Source of the DNA: Siphonodentalium dalli
Lineage: Eukaryota; Mollusca; Scaphopoda; Gadilida; Siphonodentaliidae
Length of the DNA stretch: 64,000 nucleotides
Reading direction: 5' to 3'
Assembly: GCA_032622095.1 (NCBI GenBank)
Contig: CP136065.1
Coordinates: 241,035,530-241,099,529 of the forward strand
Shown here in pieces: positions 44,480 to 56,464 of this stretch. Each line of letters opens with the position of its first letter. Position 1 is the first letter of the stretch. The notes under the pieces were generated by a model that was given only the letters and a program-made list of their open reading frames with translations, was not told the DNA's origin and did no database searches. Position numbers and translations under genes: made by a program.

Positions 44480-45770
44480 TCCACCAGCATTGAAAAGACT
44501 ATAAAAGAAACAGTCGGTAACAACATCAAAAAAGCAAGACGAACAGCTTACAGCCTCATGCCGTAGGATTTCACGGAGTTAATGGTCTTGATCCCATCAG
44601 CTGTCTACATCTATACCAGACTTACATTGTTCCTGTACTGCTGTATGGTTGTGAGGTCCTACAACCTCAAGGATCCAACCTACTTAGCCTTGAGATGTTC
44701 CAGAAAAAAAATGCTTAAGAGAATAATGTCTCTACCAACCAGAGTAGCTGATCTCGCTACCTACATCCTCTCTGGAATACTTCCTATTGAAGCACAACTG
44801 GACATCTGGATACTCTGCCTATATTATAATGTCTGCACACAAACTGATAACAGCCTTGAAAAACAGATTGCCGAACGTCAAATCACAATGAAATCTGCCG
44901 ACAGCTCCAGCTCGTTTGTAGCTACAAGTAGACTGTTGTTAAAATATGAACTACCAAATGCAAGAGATCTACACCAGAGCCCATTCTCCAAAACACAATG
45001 GAAAAACATGACTAAGTATGCTGTTTCCAAATATTGGACAAACCAAATTTCTGAGCAAGCCAGCATCTCTAAAAGCCTCACACACCTGAGTACTCATGCT
45101 TTCCAGCCTGGTAAACCGCATCCAATACTCAAAGCTGACATCAACCCAGAAAAAGCTGCTGCAATGCTTGCTATTCGACTACAACTAGCAACAATGACCT
45201 ACAACTTAGAAAGCCGTCATTACACCAAGACTAAGAATGGAACCATATGCAGACTTTGTGGAGACGAAGACATACATCACTTCCTTCTGACCTGCTCAAC
45301 TCTAAAAGATACCAGAGAAAAAGTAACGACTCTGCTCACACATGAATACCAACTACTATGCTCTGCTGACTTTACTCGTCTCAATGATCAGCAGAAGATA
45401 CAAGCCATCTTAGATATCACTAAATTGGATCCTTCCATCAAAACAATCAGCAGTATGTTTAACCTGGCAGCCAATCGATACTGCTACTTGATGCACTGCT
45501 CCAGAAAGAAGAGATTCATCGACATGGCCAGAGAAACACGAACTAACAAAAGGATCAATGGAATCCAGGCACACACATAAATATCTATTTTATACAGCTG
45601 TTTTATACAGTCATTAACAGATCTCAAGCTGATCTCGGGGAAACTTGTACATATGAAACCCATTTGAATGTACATATCTGGACTATATTTTAACTACATG
45701 TACCTGGTTACTCCAAAAGGAGGTTACTCAAATGTGAGTGTAAAGAAGAAGTAAGTAAGTAAGTAAGCTT
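44480..45770 (+). pseudogene. 5'-truncated non-LTR retrotransposon ORF2 3' part
   Basis: Plus strand, antisense to the TCF20/RAI1-like gene, in its intron 2. The 332-codon frame (44582-45580) carries the post-RT region with IMSLPTRVADLATYILSGIL and a Cys/His knuckle CRLCGDEDIHHFLLTC, typical of the C-terminus of non-LTR polyproteins. Upstream of an A run near 44703 the similarity continues in a different frame (LYQTYIVPVLLYGCEVLQ), so there is a frameshift; an in-frame stop lies at about 44566. The first 40 residues of the long frame are therefore spurious. A (TAAG)n tail at 45751-45768 marks the 3' end. 5' truncation suggests target-primed insertion. Not functional. Confidence 0.85.
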
Positions 45771-46558
45771 ATAAGTATGGAAGAAAACAATACAAACAAT
45801 TAATCTAGGGCATTTGACAGTCGGAGCATAGCAATGGTAAAATACTCTAATGATCTATATCGCTATAATTATGATATCGCCTGAATGGTCTGTTCTAAAA
45901 ATAGTAACAATTATATGTCCCTTTTAATCATCTCATTTTCTAATTTGAAAATCAATATTAATTGAAAGAAGCATTCCCAGACATGTCATATCCAGGGCTT
46001 ATTTGATACGGGTAACATTTTTTTTTTAGATTTAAACATTCCGAGATTAAATTTACATCATCACGGATCACGGGAGAAAATTAAATTACATAGCTCTGAG
46101 GATATTTATTAAACTGTGAAATTCTTAAGAGAAACATGATTATCTGAATGGTCTTACTGATTCATGAGTAATTCAATTTTTCCACATTTCCCCTAAATAA
46201 AATTCATCTGATTTTATGATTGTCAATCAAATGGTATGAATGAGATTCAATAAACCCTTTCCCTATGTTTTCTCGATAACACAATATACCAATTACAGTT
46301 ATTAGACTATACAGTTCAGCACTCGCATAGTACAATTTCAACAGTTCAATGGACTGAATGGTTACAAATTTGAATGTCTATTTACTTGGATAAAATACGA
46401 CAGAAAATCACCATTTTCATCCTACTCTTCCAACCAAACCCATCTAAATCTATTCTTAACGTTTAGTCCTGTAAAAATATAGCATCCAATTACTAGACAC
46501 TCAAGAGTACTCCATTCTGTGTTATAATTAGTAAATTACATGTACAAGGACAACTTAC
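45771..46558 (-). other. Intron 2 of the TCF20/RAI1-like gene, part next to exon 2
   Basis: AT-rich, with no open frame or repeat structure recognised. The exon 2 donor GTAAGT starts at 46558. Confidence 0.5.
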
Positions 46559-49500
46559 ATTAATAGCAGCCACTTTGATAGTTTCCTCCAGTCCATATAT
46601 CTTGGATCCGACAAGAAAGACACCATGCGACCAGACGACACAATCCGAATGGAACCAATATTCCTTTGATTTATCAAAGCTGTCATTCTCCGATCCAGAT
46701 TTCGATCTAGTTCGTTTGCGAGTTCTTTCTTTACCACTAGGCCCTGCCTTAGGTGTTCGCTCTTTGCTGCTAGGTCCTGCATGCGAATCACTGCTAGGCC
46801 CTGCCTTGGGTGTTCGTTCTTTACTACTAGGTCCTGCATGCGAATCAGTACTTTTATCACAGACAGCTGATGGGTCAAACCCTTCTAAGTGATAAGGACC
46901 CATCAAATCACCCAGTGTACTAAAGCAACTATATTTCCGACACAACGCACACACCCATTCTGTCTCGGGCACAATTTTACTAGTCGGCAGAAACACAGAT
47001 TTATCACTACGAATATTCGATAACTGAAAAGTGGTAAACTTATTTGAAGATAAACTCGTTCGTTTATCATGTTTACCCAAGTCATCATGACCTTGATTCA
47101 CTATTTTACACATTTCAGGATTATCACGTGGGCCCTGAATTCGTATGAATGGTCCCGGAGCAGAAACTTCCTTCTTACGTTTTCCTTGATTAAGATGCTC
47201 GAGGCTTTTCTGAAGTTTAAATTCCTCTAATGCATCTGATGAAACAGCAGCTGCTTTATGTGTTTTATATTTCCTTTTTCCTTTGGACTTCAAATCCTTC
47301 CCTTTCGGTGAACAGGAACGCCTATCTTTTTTCACTTTTACTGAGGAAAGTTGATCACATTTAACTTTTTGAATTGACGAGGGCAGTTTAGCATTAACAC
47401 TTGAGTCGGGCGGGTTTTTTGTCGGGGTTTCCACCTTTCTGTTCACAACTGATACCTTCAATGGTTGAACTTTTTTATCTGTGAAGATATCATCACTTGG
47501 CAACTTGACAACTTTCTTGTCCAAATCAATCTTTGTGAAAGTCCATTGTGAGGTAACCTGTGCCATATCGGAGAGAGAAGGACGGATCAGTTTTATTTTT
47601 GGGTTATATGCTTCACACGTCAGTTTTGGATCCTTGTTATAAGCTTTTGAATTCGACGAACAATCTTCTTTTTTAATACTAGTACTTTCAATCTTTAAAT
47701 CACTGTTCGCAGTAGCTTTACGTTTTTTGTGCTTATACTTTGTACTGTCTACTGTTACTGGAGACTCTTCCTTTATTGACACGTCCGATTCCTTTGAAAC
47801 AGATATATCAGCAGGATTCATTTCCGAAATTTCAATTGTTGGTTTTGAAGTCACTTTCGAATTGAATTTATCAGACTTCCTAGTTCGTTTTATCGGTTCA
47901 AATTCTTCATCATCAAGAAAATCTCCCTCGAACCAAGAATCGTTAGTAAGGCTTTCAGCAATCTTACGCTTATTCCGCGGTCGAAGACATCTCTTATTGG
48001 CATCTTCTTTCTTTCGTTTTCCAGCATTCCTCGGAGAAATATCACGTCTACAATTCAACTTATCTGACGACTGACTTCCGGGGTTAGAACTTGTATCAGA
48101 TGGATTTGACGGCCTACTTCCTGGCTTAGAACTCGTTTGAGAAGGATTATCTATTTTACCCGCAACTGGCCTGAATTTCGCAGGCTTCAATATATTCTTT
48201 TTGGCAAATTTTTTCTTGCTGTGTGAGGTATAGGTTTTGAAAAGTCCTTTTTTATACTTCGATGGTCTCTTAGTATTAAAATACACATCAAATGCATCTA
48301 CTTCATCTGTGCAATTATCAGTCTTCTCTTGAGAGATGTCATCAAAAGTTACATCCGCAACTTCTGTTTCTTCTGGAAGTTCTGGTTCATCCACAGTATC
48401 ACAAGGAACGGTTTCAATCTCGCCAGTTGTTTCATTCAAAACGTCAACATATTTCACATCACTTGCAGAAGATGATTGAGCAACCGTTTGGTCAGGATTT
48501 GATGTCTCAGCATCTTTCCCATGATCAGTAGAATCCTTATCGACTAGACTATTTTTAACATTTCCAGGGCTAGCTGCCGAGTCATTTGTATCTTCAGTAT
48601 CTTTATCGGTTAAAATGTCTTCTGCGATGAAGTCATTTGACTCCTCCGAATAACCATCATCGTCTAGCAGAGTGCCAGTGTCCCGGATTGTTTGTTCCTT
48701 TTTCACGGACTCATCGCTCCCACTTGCTGACAATTTGCGAGTTTTCTCTGCAGCGGAGGAATCTTCGGTAGCACCTAATGCTTTTGAATCGTCATCACAT
48801 GTTGGTGTTTTAACTGAATTGTCTGATCCTATGGATGATCTGTCAGCCTGTTTTTCAGCAGCTGCAGCTGCCAAATAATTCATCGTTTTTGTATAGCGTT
48901 TTTTTGGAGTGATGTTATGTCCCATTGGAAAGCGATCTTTTGGGTAATTTAGAAGAGCATCTTTGGTAGTATCAACTGCATTGTCAGTGATTGTTTTGGA
49001 AAAACTAGAGGTCGAACTGAAATCAGTTGTTGGTTTCAAAAAGACGCTTTCATTTTTAATATTTTCCTTGTCAGCTTTTGAATCCAATTGTTTATCCGAA
49101 ACATTTTGCACAACCGACGCTATTTCACCAGATTCAGGAAAACACACAGATCCACTCTCATCTTTCTTCCTTGGGTTTTCACTCAAATCAGCACTAGAAA
49201 GTGAGATTGAATTTTCATTGATAGCACTTGGTTTGTCTGCATTCATGGAGGTAGTATCAGGCTCTGAATTAATTTTCGCCAAAACAGAATCAATATCTGA
49301 TCTAATCAGATCAACACCTGATGAAGTAGAATCTAATTTTTGAAGGTCAGCATCCACAGAACTTTTCTCGCTTTCTCCGCTCTTCCCGGAGAAAGATCCT
49401 TCACCGAAGCTCGGAAAAGCGGATGCAGAAATTTGATCCGTGTAACTTGATATATACGAACCGAAAGGAGAATCGCTTGTTCGCGACCCATATCCTCTCA

Positions 49501-50848
49501 GATCCGTCAAGTCCGAAAGCTCGTCAATCTGTGAGGTTAAAGTTGAAGAAAGATTTTCTGTACAAGTACTAGTAATTAACTTTGAATAGTCAACAGTACA
49601 CACCTTATAAGCTGTTGAAAGTTCTGGCATTACATGAGGCATACACAGCTGGTTGTTGTGTGAAAACGGTAGCATATTATCAGCGGCATTAGTTGACGAC
49701 ACTGATGAGTCGCCAATGATACTCTTCGGGTCAACAACGTCCTTTTCAGGAAGCATGGACAATTTTTGAAGTGATTGTAATGGATTATTTGTCGATGCAT
49801 ATTTGCCATTCAGGAACGACATGTCCATCATATCTGTAGAGTTATGTAAGTGAACAGGGCTTTGGTTGTGGAAACGTGACGTCGGATAAGGCGAGCCACG
49901 GTGGCTATGCGGTGAGCAGGAAACTGGTGAAAACTGGTTCTGTGAATTGTGAGTCGGAGAGTTCAGCAATCCAGAGGTTGAATGTTGTTGATGAGCGGCT
50001 GAATTCGACGAACTATGAAGCGAGCCAGTCGATTTCATAGAATGAGTCGATCCAGTGGGCGACGCTATAGGCTGAATGCCATGAGGTGATCGCAATCCAG
50101 CTATACCGGGAGGCGTTGGCCCCGGTGATCTGACGCTATGAGCAGGACTGTGCAAGGACGCTGGGCTATCATTAGCAGCGTTTGGTCCACTATGGTGTGA
50201 GGAAGGACTTGTAACCATCATCGGACTAGTGGGAGATCGTCTTATGCTACCCTGACTATGAGGTCCCGTCGCAGCATAAGGATAACCTCCCATTCCTCCA
50301 TGTTGATTCATTGTGTTGCCATGCATGTTGTTGAATGGCGGAGACTGCTGTGGAATTTTGTAGCTACATCCTCGTTCTTTGTTCAGCGGGACCTGCACAG
50401 AGTTATTATGGGGATAACTCGCCTGTGTCATATGCAGGATATTATTCGCGATCTCCTGCGGGTTCTGAGGACTGAGGCCACGCATGTGAGGGTGCGACAT
50501 AACCACATTTTGCGACGGATGGTAATTCTGGCCACTATGCTGCTGGCTCTGCGGATGTCCAGATATTTGCTGTTGCGGTCTTGGCGGCTGATTCATCTGC
50601 TGTTGCCTATGTCCTTGTTGGGACACATTGAAAGCATTGCCGCGGCTGTTTTCAGGCCGCATGTTCTGCAGTCCGTAAGTTGATGGAAACTCGCCCCCAT
50701 ACTGTGGATTCATGTACATGGGGTTCTGAAGAGGCATACCATAGGGTCCACCAGTGTTGCCTTGGTAATACTGCTGCATGAGTGCCGATGCATTCTGATC
50801 GTAGCCATATGGATGCTGGCCTGCCATATCAGCTGCATTCATATTTAT
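46559..50848 (-). CDS. TCF20/RAI1-like: TCF20/RAI1-like nucleosome-binding protein, giant exon 2
   Basis: 1430 codons in one uninterrupted exon, from acceptor TTATTTTCCAG to donor ATTAAT|GTAAGT, phase 0 at both ends. An ATG lies three codons in (50842), but exon 1 joins in frame and is preferred. The translation has an N-terminal Gln/Pro/His/Tyr-rich part (MQQYYQGNTGGPYGM), Ser/Pro/His-rich tracts, KKRYTKTMNYLAAAAAEKQ near the middle, acidic patches, basic NLS-like clusters (KKEDANKRCLRPRNKRK) and, near residue 1330, the first half of an extended PHD finger: EWVCALCRKY...LGDLMGPY, a Ser-rich linker, then YWFHSDCVVWSHGV and LEETIKVAAIN. One large exon followed by small ePHD exons is the known layout of RAI1 and TCF20, chromatin regulators of nucleus-localised complexes. 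Full length would be about 1513-1520 residues, shorter than the vertebrate proteins. Confidence 0.92.
46736..46850 (-). repeat. 57-bp coding tandem repeat inside the ePHD linker
   Basis: Two near-identical 57-bp units plus a partial third, in frame with exon 2, read as SDSHAGPSSKERTPKAGPS twice and then GKERTRK. They lengthen the linker between the first Cys pair and the His-x2-Cys of the ePHD finger with Ser/Pro/Lys-rich sequence. The 57-bp length preserves the frame. Confidence 0.9.
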
Positions 50849-50876
50849 CTGGAAAATAAAGGATAAAAACTCTTAA

Positions 50877-51268
50877 CCCTTTACCCAACAAACCGGCCAA
50901 AACCGGCCAAATAAAGCTTCAACAGCCTAAAATATCTTCGGTCTGTCTCAATAGAACCATACAAATATGGATATCATTGGAACCGGCTCCTTGACCACAT
51001 TGTGATAGTTACAGTTATGCCCTGTGCCAATGCATTCTCTTATATATGCGAGTCGACCATAGGTCGCCTCGCATATATAAGAGAATGCATTGGCCTAAAA
51101 AAAATCTTTTTTTAACACTTTTTACCATTTTTTCTTACATTCTTTAACAATTTTATAATTTTTAATGTGTTAAGCCAATGCATTCTCTTATATATGCGAG
51201 GCGACCTATGGTCGACTCGCATATATAAGAGAATGCATTGGCACAGGGCCGTTCTGTTGGGTAAAGGG
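50877..51268. mobile_element. piggyBac-like double-hairpin MITE beside a splice acceptor
   Basis: TTAA at 50873-50876 and 51269-51272, with ends CCCTTTACCCAACA and TGTTGGGTAAAGGG; full length with two inverse hairpins. Its left end lies about 25 bp from the exon 2 acceptor of the TCF20/RAI1-like gene, so it occupies the usual branch-point position. Confidence 0.85.
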
Positions 51269-52369
51269 TTAAAGATACTCAAGGCATTCACGCGATATAC
51301 TGTAAAACAAATATCATCATTACATGAAAAAAGAGATTGACTTTTTTCTTATTTTCATTATTAACTCATTCAGTGCCAGGTTTACTGGGGAAAACCGATA
51401 GCTGTGTGCCAGGTTTCGTCGGGGAAAGACCATCATTTACGCTAACTAGATATTTAGTTTTGACTATTCAATATTGGAAAGCAATCTAATTGACAGCAGG
51501 CATTGATATTATAGGCCCTACTCACAAACTGCTTTGAAAGTTCATGTTCATAGCTCCAAAATTGCATGATTCCATGACAATGAGGACTTCAAATTAACAA
51601 AGAAGTTACAAATCTGTTGTTTCATGTGGCCATCTAACCAATTTATTCAATGCAGTTTTAGACATCAAATTTGCTGGCGGAATAACATAGTACTTTGTTA
51701 TGGCAAGGATTGGGGGGAGGTTGTGATCAGTGATACTAACAAATTTTGTAAATGGGATGACATTTTCAAATACAATATCCGATTTCCAAGATTTCCATTT
51801 CTAGGCCATATTATTACACATCTCGAGAAATAACAAACTTCAAAAATCGACATCTGATCACTCTGAGCTTTGATGGGTAGGTTCCCGAAACCAAAGAAAT
51901 AGTAATTTAGGAGCGTCTGATCGGATTGAGTACCTTTAACACTAATATATTTGAACTTATTACACAATTAGCAATGTTTGCTGACAATCCATTTTAACAG
52001 TTTTGTTTCCATAACAATGGTTGCAACACGCGATTTTTCGTTATTGGAGAACTTACAATAATTACTAATATAAGAACAAAGTTTATCTTCTTAGTGGTAG
52101 TGTTTTAACACTTTTATATATTTTGCACATTTTCCCAATACGAGTGCCTTGGTTCCCTTTAATAGGGGTGATGGTTTTACATACTTTTTTTTTTGCACAT
52201 TTACTCACTGCGAGGGTTCTAATATTTCACAACTCCACCACAACACACATTTGAAAAATTCACAATTAAACTATTCTTGTCAAAATATTGAACAACACCA
52301 GTTGAGCTATTTCGTAAAACACAATGTCTGATCTACACATAAACGAAAACAAACAGTCCTTCATTCATT

Positions 52370-52535
52370 ATATATATACAGGGAGCCTCACATATACAAG
52401 AGAATGCACTGGTTTATAAGGTAAATATTGTAAGGCCAATGTATTCTCTTATATATGCGAACCTCCCATATATAAGAGAATGAATTGGCACAGGGTTTTC
52501 GCAAAATTTCAGGAAGCTACAATCATGGGAGGGAT
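52370..52535. mobile_element. Degenerate TTAA-type hairpin element
   Basis: Hairpin relics GGGAGCCTCACATATACAAG and TATGCGAACCTCCCATATAT, with TTATAAGGTAAATATTG between and the end phrase TTTCGCAAAATTTCAGGAAGC ... CATGGGAGGG. It is cut at the right by the hAT-like element 52542. Confidence 0.5.
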
Positions 52536-52541
52536 AACTGT

Positions 52542-52795
52542 CAAGCCTTGAAATAGTGTGTCTGTCATTTGCAGAATGAGGTCCCCAGAGGGTGAATTTA
52601 GTGATGCTACCCCGCATAGCGGGCTAGCATCACCAAATTCGCCCTCTGCGGACCTCATTCGGCTTACACCTCAGCAGAATGAGTTTCCCAGAGGGTGAAT
52701 TTGGTGATGCTAGCCCACTATGCGGGGTAGCATCACTAAATTCACCCTCTGGGAACATCATTCTGCAAATGACAGACACACTATTTCAAGGCTTG
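52542..52795. mobile_element. hAT-like GAATGAGGTCCCC palindrome element, 254 bp
   Basis: 8-bp duplication ATAACTGT at 52534-52541 and 52796-52803. Perfect-looking ends CAAGCCTTGAAATAGTGTG and CACACTATTTCAAGGCTTG. Two internal hairpins, the second the inverse of the first. No coding capacity. Confidence 0.9.
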
Positions 52796-53049
52796 ATAAC
52801 TGTACTCTAACTGTTAGCATAAAAACATGCCAGATAGTTTTAAAAGTGTCTGCGACAGACAAAACATCTGAATGCATATGATGTCATAATGTTTGGAAGT
52901 CATGTCTACGTTTGTCAACGTTAATACCAATATGCACCAGTTATGACAGTTGATTTTCTATAAAATACAGAAAATTTTACTTGTCTGAATAAAGGTCGAG
53001 AGAGGTACCAGTAAGATCATAAAGTTAGGAAGACACATAGTTGACATAC

Positions 53050-53154
53050 CTGATTATGGCCAGGATAGTTGGCAGCACCCATGCGGTTGCCATGGTTATA
53101 GTCTGGATTCATTTCTTCAGAGTAATGGTTGTTAACTGGAGCTGTTGAAGACAT
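53050..53154 (-). CDS. TCF20/RAI1-like: TCF20/RAI1-like protein, first coding exon
   Basis: 35 codons from ATG (53154-53152) to donor AATCAG|GTATGT, phase 0 out. It encodes MSSTAPVNNHYSEEMNPDYN then HGNRMGAANYPGHNQ, a Tyr/Asn/His-rich start that continues directly into exon 2 (INMNAADMAGQHPYGY). An in-frame TGA lies about 33 bp upstream with no other ATG between, which supports this start. Any untranslated exons further upstream were not recognised. An AG next to the upstream TATACAG could serve as an acceptor for a 5' UTR intron. Confidence 0.8.
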
Positions 53155-53194
53155 GACACAGATTAAACATACTGTATACACCAATCAGTAAGCC

Positions 53195-53460
53195 CGGGGG
53201 GGGGGGGGGGGGGGGGCCTAGTGCACGTTTTTGCTCAAAAAGTGGGTACTGGACTTACTCACAAGGACCCCCCCCCCCCGTGCAAAAATTCAGTTAGCCT
53301 TCAGGTGATTGTATTCACCATTCAAATCAGTTCAAATGCTCAAAAATGGAGGTGGGCTTATCTATGAGGACAACCCTATGTTTTATTTAGGGTAAAAAAT
53401 CCTGACTGGGCTTATTTTTGATGATGGGCTTACTGACGGTGTATACAGTAATACTACCAT
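53195..53460. repeat. G-run and C-run dispersed repeat upstream of the TCF20/RAI1-like gene
   Basis: G run at 53196-53216 and C run at 53270-53279, with GTGGGCTTA-type phrases (GCCTAGTGCACGTTTTTGC, GGTGGGCTTATC, TGGGCTTACTGACGGTGTAT). The phrase GTATACA next to TCAGTAAGCCC is repeated in inverse at the two ends (53176-53196 and 53427-53447), which suggests a small inverted-repeat element. Confidence 0.55.
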
Positions 53461-53495
53461 TCTGTCTACAGTGTATATTATTGGTGTTGCTTTAA

Positions 53496-53877
53496 CCCAT
53501 TACCCAACAAACCGGCCAAATAAAGCTTCAACAGCCTAAAATATCTTCGGTCTGTCTCAATAAAACCATACAAATATGGATATCATTGGAACCGGCTCAT
53601 TGACCACATTGTGATGGTTATAGTTATGCCCTGTGCCAATGCATTCTCTTATATATGCGAGTCGACCATAGGTCGCCTCGCATATATAAGAGAATGCATT
53701 GGCCTAAAAAAAATCTTTTTTTAACACTTTTTACAATTTTTTCTTACATTCTTTAACAATTTTATAATTTTTAATGTGTTAAGCCAATGCATTCTCTTAT
53801 ATATGCGAGGCGACCTATGGTCGACTCGCATATATAAGAGAATGCATTGGCACAGGGCCCTTCTGTTGGGTAAAGGG
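53496..53877. mobile_element. piggyBac-like double-hairpin MITE, full length
   Basis: TTAA at 53492-53495 and 53878-53881, with ends CCCATTACCCAACA and TGTTGGGTAAAGGG. Same internal order as the other long copies. Confidence 0.85.
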
Positions 53878-53904
53878 TTAATCAGTCATACTTCCAAGTC
53901 TGAG

Positions 53905-54110
53905 TTTGGTGCGGCTGTCATTTGCAGAATGAGGTCCCCAGAGGGTGAATTTAGTGATGCTATACCGCTACTAAATTCACCCTCTGGGGACCTCATTCTG
54001 CTTAGGCCTCAACTTCTCTGGAAAGCTTCATTATCAAATTTCGATAGAAACTTCTTCATATAGATTCTATTTCTTTTTCAGTTTAGTTTCTCTATATCCC
54101 CAAATTGGCA
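53905..54110. mobile_element. hAT-like GAATGAGGTCCCC palindrome element, partial
   Basis: Hairpin CAGAATGAGGTCCCCAGAGG ... CCTCTGGGGACCTCATTCTG (53925-54001), followed by the TTAGGCCTCAACTTCTC segment shared with 23520 and 35415. The right end is missing. Confidence 0.6.
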
Positions 54111-55280
54111 GATGACACATTGCATATTCCAGGTTCCCAATGAGTGTACAGCGCAAGATACTCAGGTCACGATATGATATATATAGAATCTCAATGAAAT
54201 TTGGTATGAATGTTCACTATGAGGAAATTCAATAGAGAGTTCCATCATTTTGTTCCGATGTTTTCTATGGAGTGGTACGGTCGATTTGTTTCAAATTCTC
54301 GGCGACGTTAGTAGAATGTTATATTCCCCCAGTTGTTATAGCGCCTGAATAGTAACTTATCAGTTTCACGCACCCGAACAAGTACATAATATGTCTTTAA
54401 TACCACAACAAACTAAACAATACATAGAAATCAACACATGGTTTACTGAGACACCGATTAGCTGATAGGTAGCAAACCGCTGTCAAGTGATGATGTCATA
54501 ACGTCATTCGGCAAGCTACAGCGAAATAACAAAAAGCTACAATGAAATTTCTAAGAGATACATATTTAAGTTTCAGTAATTTTCTGCTATTATATTATAG
54601 GCAATCACATAATAAAATTTACTAGTACCATACCTACCGACATAGAAAAAAGTGGGTAGGGTGACTGCAAATACAGATATTTTTAATAGTAGCTTTATAT
54701 AAATGAAGCATTGCATATAATATTTTCGTATCATTATGGCCGATGATATATGTTTAGCTTTACCATTTACACTCACCTCCATGAACATTCATTTGCGACA
54801 AAACATTGTGGGTATCTTTAGTCTGAAAAACAAATGTAATATGATTAAATTGAGTTATGGTAACATGGTAAATTTTCCAACTGTTACAAAGTTCAGGCCT
54901 GATGTTAAGGAAAATCCAGGGTGGCAAAAAAACAAATTGCCTTCCTGAGACTTGCTTAGGATGGCAAATTGATCTCCTGAACTATAGAACTATATGTTGT
55001 TATTTTGCACCAAAACCAGCCTCAGTTTAGTCAGACCTCAAATAAATGTGCATTTTTCATGTAATGATTTCATATTACATGCAGTTGAGTTAAACTTCAA
55101 TCTAGAACAATAAAGTAGGTTATCTTGAAGCCAATTAAAGTTCAACTAAATGTACTAGTATCAGTAATTTGAGTTTATTTATTGACAAGCCCTATACCTT
55201 ATGGGGACCAGCTCAACAACATTCAAGAGAATCTTCAGTTATATTATAACTTAAATAAACTGCCACTCACTGTCTGTGAC
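54111..55280. other. AT-rich sequence without recognised genes
   Basis: Positions 54250-54400 resemble 40610-40790 (TAGTAGAATGTTA, CAAGTACATAATATGTCTTTAA), a short dispersed repeat. The frames 54573-54948 are unrecognised. Confidence 0.45.
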
Positions 55281-56059
55281 TAGGGTTGCCACGACTATGA
55301 GTTTTCATAATCGATGGTTAGTCGATTAATCGTTCATATATGCAGCCTATATTACACCCAGGTAAACAAGTGATAAATGGGAAATTGCATCCAGTCTGAA
55401 CACAGCAGGCTTGTCATTCTGAGGCCCCCACCCGTCATTGACTCATTGGCAACTTAAACTCAAAGTCGCACAGCCAGTAAACGCCCTCCTTGTCGCTATT
55501 CCTGTAGACGAAATACTTCTATAATATCTGTCCAGTCAATCAATGTTTCCAGTGAACATGCATCGCGGTGCCTATTGAACGCGTGTGGAATTGTCGCATA
55601 GTTATTGAAAACGGACTATAGTTAGTTTTGCAGAGAATCCCATTGTGTATCGATTACGACACCTGCGTGCGCTGCTTGTTACTGTACTTTAAGTGCATGC
55701 AGCGCATCACCTCGTGCAGCACAGTATTTGGCAGAAATAATGAAGCAAAGTGACTGTGGATAATGGTGACCGTTTTACAGTACATGTATGAAAAATGAAA
55801 CATAGATGCAGTCCGATGCACATCGTCCATTTTGGCTATAATGATCGCTATTTACCGATCCATAGGAATATAAATTCACAGTTAAACATAATTTATAAAC
55901 AATGACAAGGCCATGACACGGCATAAAAGGAAGCTGCTGAATATGTCGAATATGTCTCCCCCCCCCCCCCCTGGGTGATTAGTCGACGAAAGTAAATAAC
56001 CGTCGACTATCGCACCTGTCGAAGGTTAGTCGATTAATTGAATAATCGTGGCAAGCCTA
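55281..56059. mobile_element. hAT-type element with TAGGGTTGCCACGA ends (779 bp)
   Basis: Inverted ends TAGGGTTGCCACGACTAT and ATAATCGTGGCAAGCCTA with the 8-bp duplication TCTGTGAC at 55273-55280 and 56060-56067. Subterminal repeats GGTTAGTCGATTAATCG and CGACTAACC-type phrases, plus a C run (55959-55971). No transposase domain was seen. Confidence 0.85.
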
Positions 56060-56464
56060 TCTGTGACACAGGTAAGTAAAGGTACTGTATATGTCTAACT
56101 GCTGTGCTTCAGATTGAGAGAGTGCTCACTATTAGATGAACACATTTTAATTTGATCATCAGCATGTACAAGCCTTCAAATAGTGAGCCTGTCATTTGCA
56201 GAATGAGGTCCCCAGAGGGTGAATTTAGTGATGCTACCCCACATAGGAGGCTAGCATCACCAAATTCACCCTCTGGGGACCTCATTCTGCTTACACCTCA
56301 GCAGAATGAGGTTCCCCCGAGGGTGAATTTGGTGATGCTAGCCCACTATGCAGAGTAGCATCACTAAATTCACCCTCTGGGAACCTCATTCTGCAAATGA
56401 CAGGCTCACTATTTCAAGGCTTGAGCATGTATGGTCAGGAAAATTAAATTAATGCAGTACTACT
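55737..56464. repeat. Direct duplication, copy 1
   Basis: Starting AATAATGAAGCAAAGTGACT, this stretch (right part of the hAT element, its right flank and the following palindromic element) is repeated at 57804-58453 with small differences. Confidence 0.9.
56169..56423. mobile_element. hAT-like GAATGAGGTCCCC palindrome element, 255 bp
   Basis: 8-bp duplication AGCATGTA at 56161-56168 and 56424-56431, with ends CAAGCCTTCAAATAGTGAG and CTCACTATTTCAAGGCTTG. Two inverse hairpins. Confidence 0.9.

Larger units (their letters stand above)
50849..53049 (-). other. Intron 1 of the TCF20/RAI1-like gene
   Basis: Contains a full-length TTAA MITE 24 bp from the exon 2 acceptor (50877-51268), a degenerate hairpin element (52370-52535) and a hAT-like palindrome (52542-52795). 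The rest is AT-rich without recognised exons; small frames at 51624-51967 are unremarkable. Confidence 0.6.

Noticed and set aside
46555-50683. Several 60-140 codon frames on both strands inside the giant exon
   Set aside because: They are shadows of the 1430-codon TCF20/RAI1-like exon in other frames.
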